Shown: positions 35,059 to 45,135 of the stretch, in pieces
How the letters are laid out: every line of letters starts with the position of its first letter
Position numbering within the stretch: the stretch's first letter is position 1
The notes under the pieces: model-generated
What the model saw: only the letters and a program-made list of their open reading frames with translations
Told to the model about the DNA's origin: nothing
Database searches by the model: none
Made by a program: the position numbers and the translations under genes
Assembly (NCBI RefSeq): GCF_030824335.1
Contig: NZ_JAVBXX010000040.1
Coordinates: forward strand, 1 to 62,481
From: Azonexus sp.
Lineage (GTDB): Bacteria; Pseudomonadota; Gammaproteobacteria; Burkholderiales; Rhodocyclaceae
Direction: 5' to 3'
Length of the DNA: 62,481 nucleotides

Positions 35059-35721
35059 ATGCATGATGAAGAAAAACTGAAAAAACTGATGGAGCATCCA
35101 GTGTTTCTGGCGCATGACTCCCATGCACGGATCATCCGGGCGCAGCTGTTTTTTGTGGCTTTTTCTACAATCTTTCTTATATGGTCTGAAGTAAAAATCG
35201 GGGATGAATCATCCATTTTAGGGATTCGTCTCGATGGACTCACAACAGAACATGTGCTTCTTATTGTGCTGTTCTTGCTCTCCTATCAAATAGTGCATTT
35301 TCTTTGGATATCTTGGGAAAGCATTCTGGAGTGGAGGATTAGGCAGACTGCCTTGGATACCGGCGGCTGGGGTGGCGGCGGAATAAAGATTTCCAGTAAG
35401 GACCCGTCTGAAAAGGTTAGGCAAACCACGTTGTACGCTTATCTTAAAGATGTTGTCCATCTTGATATCGATAAAATCAGATCGTCATCCACTGATGAGT
35501 CAAGCATCAAGATCAACGATATTTCCCAGTCTTTGAGCAGTATTAAAAATATCCTGGAAAGCGAACGTATTTCTGATTCACTATGGCGTTTTGATAATTG
35601 GTTCAAGATGTTTTACAAGGCTCAAAACTGTAGATGGCTATTTTTGGATTTTTTGTTGCCATTGGTTTTGGGGGTTGTCGCAATAGCGCTTGTAATAAAG
35701 GTTTTGTTTTTTCAATGTTAA
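35059..35721 (+). CDS. Low-GC membrane protein of unknown function
   Basis: The 220-residue protein (ATG 35059) has three hydrophobic segments: AQLFFVAFSTIFLIW (~28-42), HVLLIVLFLLSYQIVHFLW (~66-84) and FLLPLVLGVVAIALVIKVLFF near the end. The middle part has a soluble region with charged and Ser-rich residues. Its base composition is clearly AT-richer than neighbours, with many AAA, ATA and TTT codons, and it is bracketed by perfect 19-bp inverted repeats, suggesting transfer. No family was recognised. Confidence 0.7.
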   Translation: MHDEEKLKKLMEHPVFLAHDSHARIIRAQLFFVAFSTIFLIWSEVKIGDESSILGIRLDGLTTEHVLLIVLFLLSYQIVHFLWISWESILEWRIRQTALDTGGWGGGGIKISSKDPSEKVRQTTLYAYLKDVVHLDIDKIRSSSTDESSIKINDISQSLSSIKNILESERISDSLWRFDNWFKMFYKAQNCRWLFLDFLLPLVLGVVAIALVIKVLFFQC

Positions 35722-35918
35722 TCCTGTGCCTGTGAGATGAGGAGCAGCTTTCTGCGCGTTATGGCGGCAACCACGCTTACTGCATGACGAGTTAGATCAA
35801 CGTGCAAGCGATGCGCCAGTTCCAGAGCAGCCAACACTCACCGGCCAAACCGTTCAAGCCGATGCCGGTGGATTTGTGCAGTTTTGGCCGGTATTGGCGG
35901 CGGGAGCGAAAGAGTGCA

Positions 35919-35937
35919 AATCAAAGGGGCCAGGGTC
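35919..35937. repeat. Right 19-bp inverted repeat
   Basis: AATCAAAGGGGCCAGGGTC, perfect reverse complement of 35024-35042; the pair encloses about 0.9 kb with the low-GC gene. Confidence 0.85.
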
Positions 35938-36001
35938 GAATTAAACCCACTATCGGATACAGCACGACACATCATCACGCCCGGCAAAAATGCCAAAATT
36001 C

Positions 36002-36015
36002 TGCGGTCGACCGCA
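36002..36015. repeat. Copy of the GTCGACCGCA word (perfect palindrome)
   Basis: TGCGGTCGACCGCA with AATT before and AAAAT after. Confidence 0.7.
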
Positions 36016-36023
36016 AAAATCGT

Positions 36024-36042
36024 AACGGGGTCAGACACCGTT
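36024..36042. repeat. REP-like GGGGTCAGAC element
   Basis: AACGGGGTCAGACACCGTT has AACGG/CCGTT arms and resembles the repeats accompanying REP-associated (RAYT) transposases in proteobacteria. Confidence 0.5.
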
Positions 36043-36107
36043 TAAGACTTCCCGCTGAGGGTTTTTTCATGTTTGCTGCGGTTGACCGCCAAAATTGCCC
36101 ATTTTTC

Positions 36108-36130
36108 GGTCAGATCGAACTGGCTGATTA
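36108..36130 (+). pseudogene. Remnant of a SIMPL-gene 3' end
   Basis: GGTCAGATCGAACTGGCTGATT repeats the last codons of the SIMPL gene at 34716-34738 with two or three changes, encoding the same GQIELAD and a stop. It is too short to be functional. Confidence 0.55.
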
Positions 36131-36183
36131 AACCTGGAAAACCGCAGTTGGTGCCCGCTTAATGCTTACGCTCACCCCCTTAA

Positions 36184-36576
36184 TCAGTGGCGCGAAAACA
36201 GGTCGCGCAACTTGCACAGCGAGGTGGTGATGTCGAAGCGCGGGTCGGGTAGCGCTTCGCCGGCCAGGATGCGGGTGATCGCCTGTGCCGGATCGCTTTC
36301 TCCGGTCAACAGCACATCGCAGCCTCTTTTGCGCATGTGTCGGATGAAACCATCGCCTGCGCTGGCGCAGACGGCAATCGCAATGCCGTCGAGCGGATGC
36401 GGCCGGTCGTCCTCGAACACATGCAGGACTTCGTCCTTGTCCAGATCGACGCGCAGCGGTGCCGGCAGCAACTGGTTCGAGCGATGGGCAGAGAGATCGT
36501 AGACCAGCCAGTGCCGGCACTGGCCGGCATGGCCGCTGACGGCGGTGTAATCCTTGGTGGCGATGGCGATTTTCAT
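36184..36576 (-). CDS. NifX/NafY-like dinitrogenase iron-molybdenum cofactor domain protein
   Basis: The 130-residue protein starts MKIAIATKDYTAVSGHAGQCRHWLVYDL, typical of the Nitro_FeMo-Co (NifX/NifB C-terminal) family, and keeps GDGFIRHMRKRGCDVLLTGE. Family members carry molybdenum- or iron-containing cofactors or act in their assembly. No nif genes are present here, and it ends the mod operon, so a role in molybdenum carriage outside nitrogenase is the likeliest guess. Confidence 0.85.
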   Translation of the reverse strand: MKIAIATKDYTAVSGHAGQCRHWLVYDLSAHRSNQLLPAPLRVDLDKDEVLHVFEDDRPHPLDGIAIAVCASAGDGFIRHMRKRGCDVLLTGESDPAQAITRILAGEALPDPRFDITTSLCKLRDLFSRH

Positions 36577-36606
36577 GGCAGGGTTTGTCGTAAAGCCGAC
36601 AGGCTC

Positions 36607-37437
36607 CTAACGGGCTGAAAGGGTGACCGCCACGTCGCGTGGGCTGGTGAAATACGGCGCGCTGGTGACCAGGATGCTGGCACCGGCACGGGCGTAGGCC
36701 GCGGCGTTGGTGGCGTTGATACCACCGGCTGCAGCAAGTCGCGTGCCCGGAATTTGCTGTTTGATGCGGTCGACCGCATCAATTGGCCATTTTTCCAGTT
36801 GCAGGATGTCGGCGCCGGCCCAGTCCAGCGCCTCGGTTTCATCGCTGACTTCGACGACGATGGCGCGTTCCGGCCAGCGACGGCGCAGGCGGGCGAGCGT
36901 TGCCGCGGGTGTTTCGGCGAGGAAGGCGCGATGTTCGGCGAAGACCAGCAGCGTTTCCGACAGGCTCAGCCGGTGCGGGCTGGCGCCGCCGGCAAGTACG
37001 GCCTTGACCGTCGCCGCCTTGGTGCCGGGGAAGTTCTTGCGCGTGCACACGACGGCGCAGTCCGGGTTGCCGCTGCGGGCGGCGGCAACGATGTCGGCGG
37101 TCGCCGTGGCGATGCCGGACAGGTATTCCATCAAGGTCTGCGCGGTTTTCCAGACGATATGAAGCGCGGCCGCCTCGCCGGTCAGGGACAGGATTGTTTC
37201 ACCCGGCTGCAGCTTCGTGCCGCTGGCGGCAAACGGGCCGGTCGGCACGAGGCCGCGCAGTTCGCCCAGGCGCCGGGCTTCCTCGCTGCCGCAGACGACC
37301 ATGGCAAAACGGGCGCGAAAATCGAGTCGACCGCAACATTCGCCGATGTCGAGTGCGAAAGTCGTTGCATCGCCGGCCGGGGCATCTTCACCGAGCAGGC
37401 GTTCGAGTTCGTGGTCAGGCAGCGTGTAGGGATTCAT
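36607..37437 (-). CDS. modD: ModD, quinolinate-phosphoribosyltransferase-like protein
   Basis: The 276-residue product resembles NadC: VCTRKNFPGTKAATVKAVLAGG holds the phosphate-binding Lys, and AAAGGINATNAAAYARAGA the second loop. In mod operons this paralogue is called ModD, with an undetermined pyrophosphorylase role. It lies directly after modC, 4 bases between stop and start. A perfect 18-bp palindrome with the GTCGACCGCA word (36763-36780) lies inside. Confidence 0.85.
   Translation of the reverse strand: MNPYTLPDHELERLLGEDAPAGDATTFALDIGECCGRLDFRARFAMVVCGSEEARRLGELRGLVPTGPFAASGTKLQPGETILSLTGEAAALHIVWKTAQTLMEYLSGIATATADIVAAARSGNPDCAVVCTRKNFPGTKAATVKAVLAGGASPHRLSLSETLLVFAEHRAFLAETPAATLARLRRRWPERAIVVEVSDETEALDWAGADILQLEKWPIDAVDRIKQQIPGTRLAAAGGINATNAAAYARAGASILVTSAPYFTSPRDVAVTLSAR
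36763..36780. repeat. 18-bp perfect palindrome with the GTCGACCGCA word, inside modD
   Basis: GATGCGGTCGACCGCATC, followed by AATTGG. It encodes DAVDRI in the modD frame. Confidence 0.7.
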
Positions 37438-37441
37438 CGGC

Positions 37442-38524
<1,083 letters not shown>

Positions 38525-38525
38525 G

Positions 38526-39203
38526 TCAGGCCGCCTTTCGGGTGTTGCTGCGCCGCGTGTACATCGCCAGCAGAACGCAGAAGGAGAAGACCAGCATCAC
38601 CGCCGCCAGCCGGTGCGCATCGGCGTATTCCATCGCTTCGACGTGGTCGTAGATCTGCACCGAGGCGACGCGGGTGACGCCGGGGATGTTGCCGCCGATC
38701 ATCAACACGACACCGAATTCGCCAACGGTGTGGGCAAAGGTCAGGATGCCGGCGGTGACGAAGCCCGGTTTGGCCAGCGGCAAAACCACTGAGAAAAAGG
38801 TGTCGACCGGAGAAGCGCGCAAGGTCGCGGCAACTTCCAGCGGCCGCTCGCCGATGCCCTCGAAGGCGTTCTGCAGCGGCTGCACCATGAAGGGCAGCGA
38901 ATAGAACGAGGAAGCGATGACCAGCCCCCAGAAAGTGAACGGCAGCGTGCCCAGGCCAAGCCATTGGGTGAGCTGGCCGAACGGGCCATTCGGCCCCATC
39001 GCCAGCAGCAGGTAGAAACCGAGCACCGACGGCGGCAGCACCAGCGGCAGCGCAACGACGGCGCCGACCGGGCCTTTCCACCAGGCCCGGCTGCGCGCCA
39101 GCCACCAGGCAATGGGGGTGCCGATCAGCAGCAGGATCAGTGTGGTGATTCCGGCCAGTCGGATGGTCAGCCAGATGGCTTGCAGGTCGCTATCGGTCAG
39201 CAT
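38526..39203 (-). CDS. modB: Molybdate ABC transporter permease
   Basis: The 225-residue protein has five or six membrane segments and the ABC permease EAA-like loop ([25 protein letters not shown]), plus the ModB-typical [17 protein letters not shown]. It is the inner-membrane pore for molybdate. Confidence 0.94.
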   Translation of the reverse strand: MLTDSDLQAIWLTIRLAGITTLILLLIGTPIAWWLARSRAWWKGPVGAVVALPLVLPPSVLGFYLLLAMGPNGPFGQLTQWLGLGTLPFTFWGLVIASSFYSLPFMVQPLQNAFEGIGERPLEVAATLRASPVDTFFSVVLPLAKPGFVTAGILTFAHTVGEFGVVLMIGGNIPGVTRVASVQIYDHVEAMEYADAHRLAAVMLVFSFCVLLAMYTRRSNTRKAA

Positions 39204-39224
39204 GGTGCTCGGGCTTGGGTTGAG

Positions 39225-40812
<1,588 letters not shown>

Positions 40813-40820
40813 GCTGGTTC

Positions 40821-40844
40821 CGTGATGCATTGTTGTATATAACG
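40821..40844. promoter_or_regulatory. ModE-like box at the modE operon start
   Basis: A 24-bp site with right half ATATAACG and left CGTGATGC, spaced as in the E. coli modA operator. Confidence 0.65.
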
Positions 40845-40931
40845 TTGGCGATATTACCGGAAAAATCTCTAGCGCTATGGTTGTGTGTTGCTATTGGCTC
40901 TGGTTACATTGTCACCAGTCCGACAATCTTT

Positions 40932-40955
40932 CGTTGGTTAGTTTTGTATATAGCG
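40932..40955. promoter_or_regulatory. ModE-like box upstream of the Mop gene
   Basis: CGTTGGTT, 8 bases, ATATAGCG; ends 38 bases before the Mop start. Confidence 0.65.
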
Positions 40956-40993
40956 AAAATCGGGCCAGCAAATTTCAAATCAAGGAGAGCACC

Positions 40994-41422
40994 ATGAATG
41001 TCAGTGCACGCAATGTGTTTGCAGGAAAAATTACTGCCTTGACTGGCGGAGCCGTCAATGCCGAGGTTGAGCTCAGCTTGTCGGGGGGCGACAAAATTGT
41101 CGCAATCGTGACAGAAGGCAGTGTCCAGTCGCTCGGTCTGGCTGTTGGCAAGGATGCCATTGCCTACGTCAAGGCGCCGTGGGTCATGCTGTTGTCTGGA
41201 GCGAAGGAAGTGCATTTTTCGGCTCGCAACCAGCTGACCGGAAAAGTCAGCGTTGTGCATAAAGGTGCGGTCAACACCGAAGTGGGCGTACTTTTGCCCG
41301 GCGGTACTACCGTTTATGCCGTGGTGACGAATGAAGCAGTCATGGAGCTGGGATTGAAGGAAGGTGCGGAAGCCACAGCGCTGATCAAGGCCAGCCACGT
41401 CATCCTCGGCGTCCCCGCTTGA
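40994..41422 (+). CDS. Di-Mop molbindin (molybdate storage protein)
   Basis: ATG 40994 follows AAGGAGAGC. The 142-residue protein is two Mop domains in tandem, each starting with SARN-xx-GK (MNVSARNVFAGKITAL; VHFSARNQLTGKVSVV), as in ModG-type molbindins. These proteins bind molybdate or tungstate in the cytoplasm for storage or homeostasis. It diverges from modE and has its own ModE-like box. Confidence 0.92.
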   Translation: MNVSARNVFAGKITALTGGAVNAEVELSLSGGDKIVAIVTEGSVQSLGLAVGKDAIAYVKAPWVMLLSGAKEVHFSARNQLTGKVSVVHKGAVNTEVGVLLPGGTTVYAVVTNEAVMELGLKEGAEATALIKASHVILGVPA

Positions 41423-41441
41423 GTTTGTCAAAAATCTGAAG

Positions 41442-41466
41442 CAGCGGCTTGCGGGCCGCTGTTTTT
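41442..41466 (+). terminator. Terminator after the Mop gene
   Basis: CAGCGGC/GCCGCTG arms, 6-base loop, five Ts. Confidence 0.85.
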
Positions 41467-41469
41467 CGT

Positions 41470-42165
41470 TCACCATCCCAGCGGCGCCCGGGCTTGCCGG
41501 CGCAGCAGCACGAACAGGCCGGTGGTGATCAGGCCGAGCAGGATGGAAACCGCGGCGGCGCGTTCGAAGTCGCCGGTAATGACCGCGTTGTAGATGTCGA
41601 GCGAAGCGGTGACCGTACGCCCTTCGATATTGCCGCCGAGCATCAGCGTGATGCCGACTTCGCCGAGCGAACGGCCGAGGGCGAGGACCAGGCCGCCGAT
41701 CAGTGCGTTACGGATGTTCGGCAGCAGGATGTGCCAGAAAATCTGCAACTCCGTCTTGCCGAGCGCACGGGCAGCTTCGGCGAGAATTTTCGGCATGTTC
41801 TCGAAAGCCGACTGCACCGGTTTGACGACCAGCGGCAGGCCGGCGATGAATGCGGCAAAGACCAGGCCGGAAAACGAGAACACCAGCTCGATGCCGAAGG
41901 TGTCGCGCAAGGGTTCGCCGAGCGGCCCGCGCCGGCCGAAAATCATCAGCAGCAGGAAGCCGGTGGCCATCGGCGGAAAGACCAGCGGCAATGTCACCGC
42001 GATGTCGAGTGCAGCGCGCCCACGCCAGCCGGGGCGCGACAATGCGTAGCCGATAGCCAGGCCGAAAACCCCGTGCAGCAGCGTGCTGGCGAAGGCGACC
42101 TGGGCGGTCAGCCACAGCATCTGCCGGGCGTCGGCGCTGGCCAGCAGGTTGAGCAGCGACGACAA
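41470..42165 (-). CDS. Second molybdate/tungstate-type ABC permease
   Basis: The 231-residue permease has TLPLVFPPMATGFLLLMIFGRRGPLG and LGRSLGEVGITLMLGGNIEGRTVTASLDIYN, both ModB-typical. It is the last gene of the cluster running from 48872 down. Whether the ligand is molybdate or tungstate cannot be read from sequence. Confidence 0.88.
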   Translation of the reverse strand: MSSLLNLLASADARQMLWLTAQVAFASTLLHGVFGLAIGYALSRPGWRGRAALDIAVTLPLVFPPMATGFLLLMIFGRRGPLGEPLRDTFGIELVFSFSGLVFAAFIAGLPLVVKPVQSAFENMPKILAEAARALGKTELQIFWHILLPNIRNALIGGLVLALGRSLGEVGITLMLGGNIEGRTVTASLDIYNAVITGDFERAAAVSILLGLITTGLFVLLRRQARAPLGW

Positions 42166-42168
42166 GTG

Positions 42169-42894
42169 TCAGAGACCGTGCTTGGCGAGAATGGCGCGGG
42201 CTTCCGGACTTTCCAGGAAGCGGCCCAGCGCCGGCACCGAGGTTTTCTCGGCCTGCGGCCGGAGCACGCCGCCGACAATGCGGATCGGGGCGTACAGCTT
42301 GGCATCGATTTCCCGGTAGCCGCCGATCTTCGGCGCGATGGCGAGCGCTTCGGTGAGATTGATGAAGCCGGCGTCGACTTCGCCGCTGATCAGGTAGGCG
42401 GAAACCTGCGGCACGGTGGCAACGACCTGCAGGCGATCCTTGATCCGGGCGTCGAGATTGCTGCTGGCGAGGAATTCGCTGGCGGCGATGCCGTAGATGG
42501 CAGCTTTCGGGTTGGGTACGGCAATGCGAGCGAAGCGACTGTCGGCCAGTTCGTCCGGCTCGGCAAGTTTGCCACCGGCCGGCCAGGCGATGACCAGACG
42601 GCCGGCGCCAAGCGCCAGGTAGCTGGCGAAGTCGATGCCTTCGACCCTGGACAGGAAGGCGTGATCGCCGAAAACAACGGCGATTTCCCCGCTCTGTTTG
42701 ACCTGGGCGACGATGTTGCCCATGTTGCCGTAGATCTGTTCGACGTGGATGCCGGATTGTTTTTCAAAGGCGGCGCTCAGTTCGGCGACCGGGCGCTTGT
42801 AGCCGGCGCCGGCAGCGATCAGCAAGGTGTCGGCGAAAGCCGGCAGGGCGGCACACAGGCTGAGGATCAGAAACAGGCGGCGGAGGAATGGCAT
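42169..42894 (-). CDS. Second molybdate/tungstate-type substrate-binding protein
   Basis: ATG 42894 with AAGGAA upstream gives a signal peptide ending PAFADT. ModA-like features include LLIAAGAGYKRPVAELSAAFEKQSG, YGNMGNIVAQVKQSGEIAVVFGD and VPNPKAAIYGIAASEF. The family otherwise contains molybdate, tungstate and related oxyanion binders. It overlaps the ATPase gene by 28 bases. Confidence 0.85.
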   Translation of the reverse strand: MPFLRRLFLILSLCAALPAFADTLLIAAGAGYKRPVAELSAAFEKQSGIHVEQIYGNMGNIVAQVKQSGEIAVVFGDHAFLSRVEGIDFASYLALGAGRLVIAWPAGGKLAEPDELADSRFARIAVPNPKAAIYGIAASEFLASSNLDARIKDRLQVVATVPQVSAYLISGEVDAGFINLTEALAIAPKIGGYREIDAKLYAPIRIVGGVLRPQAEKTSVPALGRFLESPEARAILAKHGL

Positions 42895-43634
42895 GAGGGT
42901 TCCTTGGTGAGTGGCAGGGGCAAGCGAAGAAAGGAGGCGCCGGCCGGGCGGTCGGCGTGGATGCGTCCGTGCTGGATGCGGACAATGCGGTCGGCAAGCT
43001 GGTGGGCCTCGGCCAGATCGTGAGTGACGAGGATCGCGCAATCGACCAGGCCGGCTTCGCGGATGCGCTGCAGCAGCGCCTGCATGGCACGGCGCAGTTC
43101 CGGGTCAAGGGCCGACAGCGGCTCGTCGAGCAGCAGCACTCGCGGCGACGAGGCCAGCGTCCGGGCCAGCGCCAGACGTTGCTTCTGACCGCCGGAGAGT
43201 TCGGACGGATAGCGGTCGGCGAGTTGCTCCAGGCCGACCAGCGCCAGCAACTCGTCAGTCGGTGGCGCCGGCTGATCCGGCCGGCGGGCGAAATCGATCT
43301 GGCGGCGGGCGTTCATGTGCGGGAACAGCGCATGTTCCTGGAAAACCAGGCCGATCTGCCGCTGGCAGGTCGGTACCTGCTGGCTCGTTTCGGTGTTCAG
43401 CCAGACTTCATCGCCAAAACGGATGTGCCCGACAGATGGGCTGTCGAGACCGGCGAGCAGGCGCAGCAAGGTTGTTTTGCCGGCGCCGGAAGAGCCTTGC
43501 AGCGCCAGCCACTGACCTGATGTCAGGCTGAGGCGGATGTCGAGCAGCGACTCGCCGGCGGCAAAGGCCAGTGGTTTGCGCAGGCTGAACGAGAACAGCG
43601 GGGCTGTCGTGGCTTCAGGCTTGCGGTGTGTCAT
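42867..43634 (-). CDS. Second molybdate-type ABC ATPase (no TOBE domain)
   Basis: ATG 43634 gives 255 residues. Walker A GSSGAGKTT, signature LSGGQKQRLALARTL, Walker B LLLDEPLSALDP and VTHDLAEAHQLAD are intact. Compared with modC it lacks the C-terminal TOBE domain, so direct oxyanion feedback on the ATPase is unlikely. Its start overlaps the small Cys-rich gene by 20 bases. Confidence 0.88.
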   Translation of the reverse strand: MTHRKPEATTAPLFSFSLRKPLAFAAGESLLDIRLSLTSGQWLALQGSSGAGKTTLLRLLAGLDSPSVGHIRFGDEVWLNTETSQQVPTCQRQIGLVFQEHALFPHMNARRQIDFARRPDQPAPPTDELLALVGLEQLADRYPSELSGGQKQRLALARTLASSPRVLLLDEPLSALDPELRRAMQALLQRIREAGLVDCAILVTHDLAEAHQLADRIVRIQHGRIHADRPAGASFLRLPLPLTKEPSCHSSAACF

Positions 43635-43812
43635 CGCCAGTGTCTTTGGGTTTCGCGCAGTCACCCCGGCAGTCGTGGCGGAGCGTATCGATCGGGATAA
43701 GCACTGCTTTTGGCTGTGGCGCCCAGAAACCCCCACAACAACCGTGCGCCATGGCGGCGCCAAGGGATATTTCGGAGGCCGGGGCTTCGGTCTGCGGCGC
43801 TTTGTTGCACAT
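43615..43812 (-). CDS. Small cysteine-rich protein
   Basis: ATG 43812 has AAAGGAA five bases upstream, and the stop overlaps the ATPase start, supporting a real gene. The 65 residues contain five cysteines (MCNKAP, HGCCGGFW, HDCRGDC) that could bind a metal. No family was recognised. It sits between the di-haem enzyme and the ABC genes. Confidence 0.65.
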   Translation of the reverse strand: MCNKAPQTEAPASEISLGAAMAHGCCGGFWAPQPKAVLIPIDTLRHDCRGDCAKPKDTGDDTPQA

Positions 43813-43833
43813 AGTCTTTCCTTTCTTGAGGGA

Positions 43834-45135
43834 TCAGAGGGAATTCAGGAATTCGATCAGGTCGCGGCGGGTGGCTGCATCGGCTTCGCTGTAGCGCCGC
43901 CTGGCCGCTTCGCCTTCGCCGCCGTGCCAGAGAATGGCTTCTTCGATCGTGCGCGCCCGGCCATCGTGCAGGAAGCCGACGTTTTCATTGATCGCCGCGA
44001 GCATGCCGATACCCCACAGCGGTGCTGTCCGCCATTGCCGGCCGGAAGCGGCGTGGTCGGGGCGATTGTCGGCCAGGGCCGGGCCCATGTCGTGCAGCAG
44101 CAAGTCGGTGTAAGGCGAGAATGGGCGCCGGTCGAGCAGGCGATGCGGGCTTTTGCCGGTGTGCAGCGTCGGCCGGTGACAGGCGGCGCAGCCAAACGCA
44201 GTGAACAAGGTTTCGCCGCGCTTGACCTCGGGCACCTCGGTATTGCGGCGGGGCGGCGGGGCCAGGTGGGCGACGTAGAAGGTGATGTCGTCAAGTTGCC
44301 CGGCGCTCAGTTCCGGCTGGCCGCCGTTGGGCGCCTTGCGGCAGGCGGGCTGCGCCGGTGTGCAGTTTTCCCTGGGGAAGAGCGGCGAGGTGATGCTCAT
44401 GTCGCCGTGGAAGGCGCCGGCGATCTGGCCACGCAGGTCGGCGGTATTGGCCTTGAGGCCGAAACGGCCGGCCAGGCGCTGGCGGCCGAGGCGATTGACC
44501 TGGCCGGTCACGCCGTCCGTTTTCGGCTCGCGGGCCAGCGCAGCGAGCGTCCGCGCATCGACCGCATTAAGCAGGCCGAGGCCGGCAACATGCGGGCCGA
44601 CGCGCGGCGACACCAGCACCGGCCCGATATTCCCATAGGCCAGCTCGACGAAACGCAGTTCGGGAATGCGCAGTTCGACGACATGGCCGTCGGCCAGCGT
44701 CATGTTTTGCGTCTGCCAGTGGACTTCGGCGCGCCCTTCGCCGGCAACGCCGGGGATGCCTTCCTCGTTGAGTTGGTCGCCATATACCGGGTGCGGACGC
44801 GGTGGCGATCCGGGCACCGACAGGCGCACCAGCATCGATTGCATGCGTTCCTGTGGACCTGACGGGGCGCCGCCGCGCCCGTTCCTGGGATGGCAGGAGA
44901 TGCAGGCAATGCGGTTGTACAGCGGGCCCAGGCCGTCAACCTCGGTATCGCTGGCCGGCGCGATGACCCAGCTTTGGCGGAACAGGCTGCGGCCGCGCAG
45001 GAAACGTTGCAATTCCTCGTCATTCAAACCGGGCAAGGGGCGGGTCAGGATATCGCGGTCGACCGTGCTTGGCTCGGCAAAACCGGGCAGGGCGGCGAGC
45101 AGCAGTGCGCCGGCGAGCAGGAGACGGATTTTCAT
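43834..45135 (-). CDS. Di-haem oxidoreductase (DUF1111/DHOR family)
   Basis: ATG 45135 overlaps the upstream stop (ATGA) and opens a signal peptide ending LPGFAEP. The 433-residue protein has two haem c sites, CISCH near residue 95 and CAACH near 330, and the family segments GPLYNRIACISCHPRNGRG, GVTGQVNR and FLHDGRARTIEEAILWHGGE. DHOR proteins are periplasmic, often beside TonB receptors and metal uptake genes; the reaction is unknown. A redox step on the imported oxyanion or its ligand is an inference. Confidence 0.88.
   Translation of the reverse strand: MKIRLLLAGALLLAALPGFAEPSTVDRDILTRPLPGLNDEELQRFLRGRSLFRQSWVIAPASDTEVDGLGPLYNRIACISCHPRNGRGGAPSGPQERMQSMLVRLSVPGSPPRPHPVYGDQLNEEGIPGVAGEGRAEVHWQTQNMTLADGHVVELRIPELRFVELAYGNIGPVLVSPRVGPHVAGLGLLNAVDARTLAALAREPKTDGVTGQVNRLGRQRLAGRFGLKANTADLRGQIAGAFHGDMSITSPLFPRENCTPAQPACRKAPNGGQPELSAGQLDDITFYVAHLAPPPRRNTEVPEVKRGETLFTAFGCAACHRPTLHTGKSPHRLLDRRPFSPYTDLLLHDMGPALADNRPDHAASGRQWRTAPLWGIGMLAAINENVGFLHDGRARTIEEAILWHGGEGEAARRRYSEADAATRRDLIEFLNSL

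Larger units (their letters stand above)
35722..36183. other. Intergenic, 462 bp, repeat-rich
   Basis: It holds the right inverted repeat (35919-35937), a perfect GTCGACCGCA palindrome (36002-36015), a GGGGTCAGAC-type hairpin (36024-36042), a variant word (36077-36090) and a remnant of a SIMPL gene 3' end (36108-36130). No functional gene is seen. Confidence 0.65.

Noticed and set aside
35802..36131. Plus-strand frame ending GQIELAD
   Set aside because: Starts in repeat-rich DNA without a ribosome-binding site; only the last codons resemble the SIMPL gene, so treated as a remnant.
41449..43023. Plus-strand open frame of 524 codons
   Set aside because: Antisense to the second ABC permease and binding protein; Gln/Glu/Gly-rich shadow.
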